A stretch of 64,000 nt of DNA from Edaphochlamys debaryana (lineage: Eukaryota > Chlorophyta > Chlorophyceae > Chlamydomonadales). The notes beneath the pieces are model-generated. The model made no database searches. It was not told where the DNA came from and saw nothing but the letters and a program-made list of their open reading frames with translations. A program made the position numbers and the translations under genes. This document shows, piece after piece, positions 32,901 to 44,900 of this stretch. Location: contig JAEHOE010000179.1 of NCBI GenBank assembly GCA_016858145.1, positions 143,653-207,652 of the forward strand, in the 5' to 3' direction. The stretch's first letter is position 1. Every line of letters begins with the position of its first letter.

Positions 32901-35900
32901 CTTATCTTGCCTGAACAATGGATGTAATGGATGCATCGTGGTTCTCACTCCGCCGCCACCCACCAGGCATTGTCTGTACGCGCCCCGACTGGTGGTGTTA
33001 CCACGAGGGCTCGACCTTTGAGATCCTGGACTGCGACGGCGATGGGAGCTACGAGCTCATCTGCACGGACAGCATTTGGCGACGCGGGGTCATCTCGTCA
33101 GCCCGGGGCTGCCAGTCCGATCATTACAACACTGGGTGGCCCAGCGCACCCAGCTACTACTGCCCACCCAAGTGGGATGTCATGCTTGTTACACGTGAGT
33201 TGCGCCTCCCCACGCACACGCATGCTTTGCTTGCGTTGCAAGTGGTGGCAGCAGTCATGGGGTCGAGAGGCGAGAGCACCGTGGAACGGAGGGAGTAGTG
33301 GAAGTGAGGGCGTTGAACTGAGGGACGAAGTGAGAGGATGGAGATGACACCGGAGATAGAGAGCTAGTGGACAGGACAGGAGGGCTGACCTCTTCGCAAG
33401 TCGCCACTATGTATGGATAGAACGAAAGATGGAGGGCGTGACGTTATGCTAATTCTGCGTCTTGTCTCTAGTTTTCACCCAATTATCAACCGTCCCCAGT
33501 TCATGGGTCGGTCTGGCTGGGGCCATGGACGGAAGCCGAGGAAACAATGCAACGACGACCCAGGCCAACAGCGGCCTTTGGCATCCGATGATGACTCCTC
33601 TCCCCGCCCTGTCCTCTCCTGCCTGCCAACGTTCCCCGCAGGTCAAATCTGCCCGGCTGTGCTTGGCTTTGCCTTTCACGAGCACATGGACCTCTTCGGC
33701 AGCAACATCAGCTGCTCCGAGCTGTCCGGCGGGCTGTCAGTGTACGACGTGGCAGCGATGTGCAACACTAACCCCAGGTGCCAAGCGTTCAGCCTCTGGG
33801 GTGGCAGCTACCCCCCATCCTACTGCCTCAAGTACAGCAAAACGGGTTTGATGATGAACCAAAGTGCCGACAGCATGAAGGACAGCTGCCTGGGCACCTA
33901 TACTCGAGGTAACCAAACCAGTTCTATACATGGGTATCACCTCCTTTCTTGCTGATATTGGATCCTACCCATTGATCTACTGGCCCGCCCTGCCTGCCTC
34001 TACCTACCCTACCCCTGGTTCCTGCTGGCCCACCTGCCGTGCTGAATGCACTGCTGTCCTCCTACCCTTGTCCTACTCCTGGTCTAGGAGGCTGTAACAG
34101 GCCCGAAGGTTGGTGCAAGGAGTCTGAAGGCCTCTCGTTCCAAGTTGTTGACTGCTATGGCACTGGCCGCCTAGAGCTCGTCTGCCAGGGGGAGGACGGA
34201 AATCTGCGTGCGGTAATCTCCGAGGTAGGGTTGGTGAACGATGCCCTTCTTTCTACAACCTCAATGAATGCTATCTTTTGTGTGATCCGTCTTACGGTTA
34301 TTCGTCCCGCAGGCACGGGGGTGCAACAGCGCAGAGGCTTCCACCGGATGGCCAAGTGCGCCCCTGGAGTACTGCCCCAAGCTGTGGATGCCTCCACCGC
34401 CACCAATCACTACTGCTCCTCCCCCTGGTGCTCCTGGTGAGGTGTCCCTCGCTTGTGCGTGACGCGGATAGAATGGAACGATTGATAGTACGTGTGAAGT
34501 GGTTGGGGTTCCGGGTTGGGTTGATCTCGCAGCAGGCAGGACTAGGACGGGGTAGTGGGGGATGAGAAATGTATGGTGGGGTGGATGTGCATGCGAGGGC
34601 AACGAACTCTGGAGGATCCGTTTGCCTTCTGCTGATGGCAGGAGCGAAGAGCCAACGGAAGGGGTCCCTATCCGGCACCCTGGCAACCCTTGGAATTTTG
34701 GTCAGACCTCGCCCTGTACGTATCCGACGAAGATTGGTCTCCCCGCCCTGTCCTCTTTGCCTGCCAGCGTCCCCCACAGGTCAAATCTGCCCGGCTGTGC
34801 CCGGCTTTGCCTTTCACGAGCACATGGACCTCTTCGGCTACGACATCCGCTGTGCCACCCGGACCGCCGGAACGTCTGCGTACGACGTGGCAGCCCTGTG
34901 CGACGCTGACCCCACGTGCCTAGCCTTCAACCTCTGGGGCGGCAGCTACCCCCCATCCTTCTGCCTCAAGTACAGAAGAAGGGTTCCGATGACAAACCAA
35001 AGTGCCGACAGCATGAAGGACAGCTGCCTGGGCACCTATATTCGAGGTAACCAAACCAGTTCTATACATGGGTATCACCTCCGTTCCTGCTGATATTGGA
35101 TCCTACCCATTGATCTACTGGCCCGCCCTGCCTGCCTCTACCTACCCTACCCCTGGTTCCTGGGTCCCACCTGCTGTGCTGAATGCACTGCTGTCCTCCT
35201 ACCCTTGTCCTACTCCTGGTCTAGGAGGCTGTAACAGGCCCGAAGGTTGGTGCAAGGAGTCTGAAGGCCTCTCGTTCCAAGTTGTTGACTGCTATGGCAC
35301 TGGCCGCCTAGAGCTCGTCTGCCAGGGGGAGGACGGAAATCTGCGTGCGGTAATCTCCGAGGTAGGGTTGGTGAACGATGCCCTTCTTTCTACAACCTCA
35401 ATGAATGCTATCTTTCGTGTGATCCGTCTTACGTACGGTTATTCGTCCCGCAGGCACGGGGATGCAACAGCGCAGAGGCTTCCACCGGATGGCCAAGTGC
35501 GCCCCTGGAGTACTGCCCCAAGCTGTGGATGCCTCCACCGCCACCAATCACTACTGCTCCTCCCCCTGGTGCTCCTGGTGAGGTGTCCCTCGCTTGCGGG
35601 TTGCGCGGATAGCTAGAATGGAACGATTGATAGTACGTGTGAAGTGGTTGGGGTTCCAGGTTGGGTTGATCTCGCAGCAGGCAGGACTAGGACGGGATAG
35701 TGGGGGATGAGTAATGTATGGTGGGGTGGATGTGCATGCGAGGGCGACGAACTCTGGAGGATCCGTTTTCCTTCTGCTAATCTATGGCAGGAGCGAAGCG
35801 GGGAGCACGCTATACTTACCAACATGCAATGTACGACACACAGCAAGTTGATGATATATGAAAGGCCTTCCCATACGGCTCTCTCATCAGCAGCCTATAC

Positions 35901-38900
35901 AACTAGTACACCGCAGCATGGAAGACGGCGAGGGGTTGGGCAAGGGTGCCGGGAAGTGGACGGATGGGCGGGCATTTAAGGCGAGAGGAGAGAGAATTGA
36001 GCTAGAGGACACGGGGGGGGGGGGGGACTGAGTGAGGACAGACACCGGGCACCGGTGTCGGAAGGGCGGGAACCAGACTGGATGAACCTTGCATGCGCAC
36101 CACCAGGAGTATCAAAGGTCAGCCCGGACGCCGTAGGAGACTTGAGGTTATTACTTCGTCATCACCGGTCATGTGTGCCGACGTTTGCAATCAAGGGGCA
36201 GCACCAGGGCAAGGGTCTGCTGCGAGTCAGAGCGAGAAGGTGCTCTGCAGGGCAGCAGGGCGCATGAAGACGCACGAACGAATGCAAGGGGCGGCAGGAC
36301 GTGCCTATCTGAGAGCCTGCAGCCTGCTGCATGCTGCGTACGGTGTACGGCCCTGGCCCGGTTTGTTGCGGTGGTGGTTGCAGCCACTACAGCCACTCCC
36401 CATCGGCCTTCCTACCTGGAGGGTCCTGGTGATCACCAGTGGCCTCATGAGGCCCCTGCCAGCCTGCCTGAAGCCATACACATTCCATACAACCCTTACG
36501 AACGCTCACTTAGTCTTGCTTGCACAGCCGTCGGGGTTTAGCGCTAGCATAGGCCTATGCCTATGTCCTGTCTGTCCTAGGACAGGGGGGAGGCCCAGTG
36601 GCTGAGTGGTTAACCCTGGATTACACCGCGGGGGGGGGGGAGGGCAAGGCGGGCAGGGCGCCTCGTAGGGGGTGGGGGTCCACTGCATATCTTATCTTGC
36701 CTGAACAATGGATGCATACATCGTGGTTCTCACTCCGCCGCCACCCACCAGGCATTGTCTGTACGCGCCCCGACTGGTGGTGTTACCACGAGGGCTCGAC
36801 CTTTGAGATCCTGGACTGCGATGGCGATGGGAGCTACGAGCTCATCTGCACGGACAGCATCTGGCGACGCGGGGTCATCTCGTCAGCCCGGGGCTGCCAG
36901 TCCGATCATTACAACACTGGGTGGCCCAGCGCACCCAGCTACTACTGCCCACCCAAGTGGGATGTCATGCTTGTTACACGTGAGTTGCGCCTCCCCACGC
37001 ACACGCATGCTGTTGCAAGTGGTGGCAGCAGTCATCATTGCCGTGGGTTGTGAGGCGAGAGCACGCACCGTGGAGCTGAGGGAGTGGAAGTGAGGGAGTA
37101 TATATAACGAAATGAGGGAGTGGGAGGATGTAGAGGATGGAGATGACACCGGAGATAGAGAGCTAGCGGACAGGACAGGAGGGCTGACCTCTTCGCAAGT
37201 CGCCACTATGTATAGATAGAACGGTAGATGGCGGGTGTGACGCTACGCTAATTCTGCGTCTTGTCTCTAGTTTTCACCAAATTAACCATGCATCCCCAGT
37301 TCATGTGCCGGTCTGGCTGGGGCCATGGACGGAAGCTGAGGAAACAATGCAACGACGACCCAGGCCAACAGCGGCCTTTGGCATCCGATGACGACTCCTC
37401 TCCCCGCCCTGTCCTCTCCTGCCTGCCAACGTTCCCCGCAGGCCAAATCTGCCCGGCTGTGCTTGGCTTTGCCTTTCACGAGCACATGGACCTCTTCGGC
37501 AGCAACATCAGCTGCTCCGAGCTGTCCGGCGGGCTGTCAGTGTACGACGTGGCAGCGATGTGCAACACTAACCCCAGGTGCCAAGCGTTCAGCCTCTGGG
37601 GTGGCAGCTACCCCCCATCCTACTGCCTCAAGTACAGCAAAACGGGTTTGATGATGAACCAAAGTGCCGACAGCATGAAGGACAGCTGCCTGGGCACCTA
37701 TACTCGAGGTAACCAAACCAGTTCTATACATGGGTATCACCTCCTTTCTTGCTGATATTGGATCCTACCCATTGATCTACTGGCCCGCCCTGCCTGCCTC
37801 TACCTACCCTACCCCTGGTTCCTGCTGGCCCACCTGCCGTGCTGAATGCACTGCTGTCCTCCTACCCTTGTCCTACTCCTGGTCTAGGAGGCTGTAACAG
37901 GCCCGAAGGTTGGTGCAAGGAGTCTGAAGGCCTCTCGTTCCAAGTTGTTGACTGCTATGGCACTGGCCGCCTAGAGCTCGTCTGCCAGGGGGAGGACGGA
38001 AATCTGCGTGCGGTAATCTCCGAGGTAGGGTTGGTGAACGATGCCCTTCTTTCTACAACCTCAATGAATGCTATCTTTTGTGTGATCCGTCTTACGGTTA
38101 TTCGTCCCGCAGGCACGGGGGTGCAACAGCGCAGAGGCTTCCACCGGATGGCCAAGTGCGCCCCTGGAGTACTGCCCCAAGCTGTGGATGCCTCCACCGC
38201 CACCAATCACTACTGCTCCTCCCCCTGGTGCTCCTGGTGAGGTGTCCCTCGCTTGTGCGTGACGCGGATAGCTAGAATGGAACGATTGATAGTACATGTG
38301 AAGTGGTTGGGGTTCCAGGTTGGGTTGATCTCGCAGCAGGCAGGACTAGGACGGGGTAGTGGGGGATGAGTAATGTATGGTGGGGTGGATGTGCATGCGA
38401 GGGCGACGAACTCTGGAGGATCCGTTTGCCTTTTGTTGATGTGTTGATGGCACGCAGGAGCGAAGCGGGGAGCACGCCATTCTTATCAACATGCCATGTA
38501 ATCATGCAGCACGTTGATGTATTCGAGAGGGCAGGGTGGGGCAAGTTTACTCAGACAGATCGATAGAAGGGCGGGGTTAGTTGAAACATCACGACGTCCT
38601 CGGGATTGAGCGAGAAGTAACAATAATAATGGGACGCCCCCAGCAGGTGGGGGGCGTGGGTTAAGGTGGCGTGTGTGTGTGAGGGGCTAGCCCCTCCACA
38701 CCCGCCACCACATCCCATCTCTCAATTGGTGCAGAGGTTCCTTGCATCTGGGACGTTATTGTGCATACAGAAAGAGATACAAGCAAGCCGATCAAGACGC
38801 CCTTACAAACAAAGCCCTGTGCCCTTCGTTTGCAGCCCCGCCTCTGCCTGTACCAGCGCCCCCGCCTTATGGCGCATATGGTGGTCCACCTCCGAGCCAG

Positions 38901-41900
38901 CCGAACCCCCCTAGTGCAACCCCCAAGCCACGTCCTCCAGGTGCGTGAGGTGTTAGGGAGGCTTGGTGGGGCCACACCCTTCACGCTGTCCCTATCCTAA
39001 CCAGCCTTTATTTCTGCGGGTATCGGTTCGCAGCCCCGCCCCTGCCCGCCAACCTGACCAACCTCGCCCGGGGCCAGCCCGCGTTTTCGTCCAGCTCGTG
39101 GGGCTGCGGGCTGTGGGGCCCCGACAAGGCGGTGGACGGAAAGGGGGCGGCCACCATATTCGATGGTACGTGTCCAAGAGCTGGGAGAACCCCCAGCAGT
39201 TTGTATGCGCTCGCTGGATAAGTCTTAACAGTTACCTCCCATCCGATCCCAGTTCTCCACACCGCTCTGGGGGACACTCAGCAGTGGCTTTCTGTGCGGA
39301 TCAGCCCCCCGAGCACCCTTGCCCGGGTGTATCAGATAGTGCTGAGGAGCCGTGTAGACTGGTGGGTCCTACCTCTTTCCGGGTTGTTAGAGGACAGCTT
39401 GGCGTCGTGTCGTCAGACCCTTGCCTTGACGTCCCCCTGTGCATGCCCTTACTTAATGCCCTCTCAGTTGTGGCGAGCAGCTCTCGCGCGCCCAGGTCCG
39501 CATCGGCACGCAGCCCGTCACAGGCCCGGCCGACTCGAGCTTCATCACCGCAAACCCCTTGGTCTGGGAGCTACCTGGAAATGGCACCACGGGAGCGGTG
39601 TACAACATTACCCTGGACGAGCCCGTACTTGGAGAGTGGGTTACGCTGCAGAATAACCCTCCCGGGAGAGGAGGTGCGCACGGGGTACGAGACTTTAAAT
39701 TTGATGGTCTAGGCTCCTTCAGCTATGCCTTACGGCTGGAAGCTCAGCGAGCTATTATTACTAACAGTGCCTCTTGAGTTCACCACTCTTGCAGCGGGAG
39801 CGGGCTACCTCAGCCTGTTAGAAGTCGAGGTGCACGGACTGACGGTTGCAAGTAAGCAGCGCACAAAGATTGCTCATAATCGAAGATAGGACTGGGGAAT
39901 AAGCAAAGTGTTTAAGATTGCCTCATTATTCCTAAGATAGGGCTAGGCCTATGACGCGTTTACCCGGCTAGTTGCATTAGATTCTGCGTGTTGCTGCCTT
40001 CAGGTCTTAAGGCCTTGTCGGTCTCTTGCCTTTCTGTGTAGGACCCCCGCCGTCCCCCGTACCTCCGGATCCACCCCCAAACCCCCTGCCTCCAAGCCCG
40101 ACGCCTCTCTCTCCGAGACCGCCCAGCCCTCTCCCTCCCTGGCCAAAGCCCCCGAGCCCCATGCCACCAAGTCCGCGACCCCCACGGCCTCCACCACGTC
40201 CCCCATCTCCACCGGGAGTCATAGGCAAGTCGTTGATTTGGCCACTATGCGTAAATAGAAGAGCTTGCCTACGCACTGCTTGCCCCAAGTCATCTATTGT
40301 CACCCACCGCCGCTTCATAATGCGGGTACAGACCTACCTCTTGACCTCAACCCTGCCGTCGCTTATTTTGATGCCATCCACGGCGTGGGTCTTGATGAAT
40401 TCGGCCGGGTCCTGTCTTGGCGAGATAAGCAACATGGGAGCGCTCAGGTGCTTGGCTTTACTGGTGACTGCCAGTACGACAGCACCATCGTGCCTGGGGC
40501 GTACGGAAGCATCATCATGGATGGCGGCACCTGCCGTAGCTTGTTGCCAACCTTGCTGCAAAACTGGAACGTTTCAGCCCAGGTGAGTACAACCTGACCC
40601 CATATCCTGCAGTCCACGCATTCAGTTTACCAAAGTTCCTTTGCTTTGCTTGATTACATTGGCAGGCCCCGTTCACCGTTATTGCAATATACAATGCGGA
40701 GCGGAGGCAGGGCGATACTTCAGCGCAACCCCCTGGCTTCCCCCTCGTGCAAATTGCTAATAACGCCAAGGATACGTTGTATTTTTACCCACGCGCACTC
40801 AACTTTGGCGCGGGCTATGACATGTTCCGCGAGGACAGCCGTGGGTCCTGTGGGTCCGTGTTCATCTCTGACAGTGATCGTTGGCGTGTCCAACCCTTTC
40901 AGGTAGGTCATGTCCCAGAGACCAGATGCTGACTACGCAGAACTCTCGGCATGCTCTTGCCCTCCCCTTCCTGCTGTGGCCTGAATCTGTATTACAAGGC
41001 GTTGTCATGCATCCGTCCGTTGGTGCAGTATCGGGGTGAGGCGGTGTACGGCGCTTGGGCCATGAGCGCTTTTGTGCGCGACATGGGAGGCACATCAGGA
41101 GCGCTTTTGGGGACTGGCATCGGGAAGCCAGGCCTTACCGTCCTGGCTAAATTTCAAGACCAGGCCGCAATACCAATTTTGGCCAACGACTTCGCGGTGG
41201 GCAGCGATTTTGGCTTTATTGGGATTGCGGAGAAGAGACACCCGTACTTTAAAGGCCGCATGGGATTAGCACTTGTGTACAGCCGCGCCCTGAGCCACGC
41301 GGAGCTTGGCGAGGTCTACAAGGCATACGCTCCTCGCTTTGGTTGGAACGCTACATCCCCATTGCCCTCGACAGGTAGGTGCCCAACGGGATGTCTAAGT
41401 GCTTGCCATACATGCATACATGCATACCTGGATCTGGATTGAAGAAGAGCACACGCTGTTTGCACAGGTCAAGTGGTTCCGGAGACCCCCTTCTTTTGTG
41501 GGCGGGCCTACGGCACAACAGTACTGACCAGTGACACAGGCGGGCCAGGGCTTTTCTACCCTCTGACACACGTGTCTTCACGTGGTGGAGACATCATGCT
41601 GGCACTGCAATCCACCTATGCTAGCAGCGCTGGGAGTCGAAAAGGCTCATGGCATGGAATGCCTGAACAAGACCTTGGGCCGGCTCGGTTGGCACTAACA
41701 CATGAGCGTTACGATTTGGATCTGAGCCCTGCTGCCGTTGGAGCAATAACGGCCGTGAGGGCGTGCTGTGCATCTGACGCCCAATTCGGCTATGGGGTCC
41801 AGACTATCCAATTCAGAACCGCTGCTGGCGGCGGCAACCGCAGCCTCGTGCTGGGTGACCCCCAGCTGTGTGACAGCCCCCAGCCATGGATCCCTGTTCC

Positions 41901-44900
41901 ATCAGGGTACTCCCTGATTGGCTTTCAAACGCTCTCACTCCCATATGAGGCATACATTTTCTACCCGCTCTACCTTACAACTCAATTGCCTACGTGGATC
42001 CATAGGGTGTCCTTTGTCTTTTTTAAGGGTGAGTGTGGTCTTCCTGACTTATTCCAGACCTGCCATTCCTTTTTATGGCACTGATGTTTACCACATCACA
42101 ATTGGTTTGCGTCTGCGTAGGCTTACCGACTGTGCCTCCAGCTCAACAAGCCGCACCCCCACCAACGACACCTTTGCCCCCGCCGCCGCCTAGTGCCATC
42201 ATCATGACGGGTGCGTGCATTTGCTCGCGACACGGACGCCTTCAAACCTCCGCTGTCAAATTCATAACTTGTTCCACACATGCAGACCTTCCTGCTGCCC
42301 TCATGCCCGATGTGGCGTATTTTGATGGGGCTGGAGGCGTGGTACTCAACGCAACAACCATGCAGCCTATCTCATGGAGGGACGTCAAGCATAGCTTGGG
42401 CCGCCCTCAGCAGCTGGTCATTCAAGGAGCCTGCGCCCATGACAACGTGACGGCGGAAGGTGGATACGGCAGCATTCGCTTGGATGGGACCACGTGCTAT
42501 GGAAGGTGTGCCAAGATGCACATGCGTTCGATCGCCAGTGGCCTTTCATACATTCAAGGTGCCTGATGCAGGTTGAGTAACAGCCTTGCAAACTGGAGCA
42601 CGGCTCCAGACTCGCCCTTCACGGTTGTTGTGATACACAAACCAGAACCCGGTACCATTGCAGCTGTACTCCTCCATCTCAGTCATACCCTGGCAGGCCC
42701 CAACAACGCTCTTCTGTTCACCGTTGGAAACCCGGGAGCCCGCTATGCAACCATGCTGCGGGGTACCAATGGCGACCTTGCCTTTCACACAGAGGTTGCA
42801 CTGAAGAAACACGTGTGGACGCTGGATGCCTTCGTGCGCTATCAAGGGGGGACTGCGGGCAGCATGTTCACCAGCTCGGTGGTGCCAGGGGCTGTCACCC
42901 AGGGTGCAGAGTTTCGTGGCCAAACCCCAATCTCAATTGACTCGGACAGCCTTGTTGTTGGAGCCTCGCTGGTACAAGACGGCTTGTACTACAGGGGCCG
43001 CATCGCAGCTGTCTTGGTGTACAGCCGTGCCCTCAGCGAAGGGGAGCTAAACCAGATTTATGCCGCCTATGCCCCTCGCCTTGGCTGGCAGCCATCACCT
43101 CCACCTCCCCGTGGGTCTACCAGCTAACCTTGCGCACAGACAAACTCACCTAAGCAGAGTCCTTGTCAACCGTCTCCAATGCAGGACGGGTGCTGCAGTG
43201 GAGTGGCTTCTTCTGTGGTTCTCTGAGTCCTTCTCAGATGGCAACAACCAGTGACGAAGCGTGAGTATTACACTCGCTTGCACTTCGCCCATGGGGTTTG
43301 TTGTTAGTCCTTTCGTTCAACAACACATCGTTCTGGCAACATGCAGGGTGGCGCGCTATTTCCCTTTGCAAGCTGTTTTAGTAAAGATGGGCTACCTATG
43401 GGATTCTGCTGTTTCCATGTTTGCTGGCGACCGGTACGGCAACCAGCACGGATTGGGCCTGATACGGGCGGAAGGAGCAAAAGCAGTGAACTTCACAGAA
43501 CTCGCTATCCAGTCCAATGTGTCTCTGAAGGTGCGTCGAACGTTTATTGCGTCCGTGAAACGTGTTGCATGCATCGACTGCCTACATTAACTGTGCAGGC
43601 AGTCTCCGTTTGCTGTGACGCGTCTTCTCCCTCGGTCTTTAAAAGTGCTTACTCGGTATCTCTACGGCTGTCGAACAACGCCACCATCTTTTTCAACAAC
43701 AACCCATACAATGCATGCTACATAGGGCAGCCATGGGTGGAGGTACCCCCGGGAATGCAGCTTGCTGGACTCGTGACACGAAAGGCTCCGATGTGGTACT
43801 ACGTTAGCGGCGGCTACCGGCCGGAATGGATCAACAGTGTTGCATTTCTCTTCAGCAAAGGTCTGTATCCCGGGGTCCGCCTAACATGATGAACCCGTGC
43901 ATCTGATTTGCCATTGGTTACGCAATCCGGCCAACGTTGTTTTGTGTAGAGGCGCAAACGCCGCCAAGCCCGCCGCGCCCAGCGGCACCATCTACGCCGC
44001 CCCAAAACCCTCCCAGTGCGCTTTCGGGAGTTTGAAAAGGGGTATCCTGATATCACAGGCTGATACGTGCAATTCCACGATACGCAGAACCACCAGGGGC
44101 ACCTCCCAAGCCTCCACGACCACGGTTGCCGCCCACACCTCCACCGCGCCCCCCGGCCCCGCCCCTGCCGCCACTACTGGTCCCCCTCACCCTTGGTAGG
44201 CCGTCCGACTCGACCATGCCATGTTCTTTCAGGGCGGTATTTATTGATCCATACACGGCAATCTCTACTGAATGAACTGCTGCTGTGCATTTATGCAGAG
44301 GACTGCCTCCGACCACGCGGATGGTGCAACGGCACGATTGAGTCTGCTTTCTGCGAGTGAGATTTCATCGGGAGGTAGAGGTGAAGGATTCCAGTGGTAA
44401 TGGATTGCATCAATACGCATGATGGTTTCTGGTGATTCGCAGCTCCGACACCTTTCTGGACCTGACCTGCACGGAGCCCAACGGCCAGCGCCTGGTGCTA
44501 CAATCTTTGCTGAAGTGCTCGCTCGAGCACTCAGCGACAGGCTGGCCCAACGCAACCGCTGCATTTTGCCCGAATCGCTGGGGAGGTGCGCCGTGAAAGG
44601 AGGGCTGTACGTCGTGCAAGGCCATGCCCAGCGTCAGGCCGTAGCTGTAGCCCTAAGCCCATGCGGACCTTAAATTGCAGGAGCCGCCGCCAGTCCTCCC
44701 CCCCCGCTCCGGCGGCCACCACACCCTCTGCCGCCGTCGCCACGCCCCCCATCGCCACGGCCTCCCGGACCCTCGCCACCAGCAGCCAGCACCAGTGAGC
44801 AAACTGCAGGGGGGCGGGGAAAACCCGGCTCTCTCAGCCGCATGAGTTGCCGTAATTGGACAGCCGGCATTCCCATGTTTGTATCTTCCATCCTATCCAT

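Noticed and set aside
33473..33640. Possible extra exon before the PAN exons (LFTQLSTVPSSWVGLAG...)
   Set aside because: The duplicate at 37271 has a one-base indel that changes the frame, and joining the flanking exons directly already fits phase 1 to phase 1.
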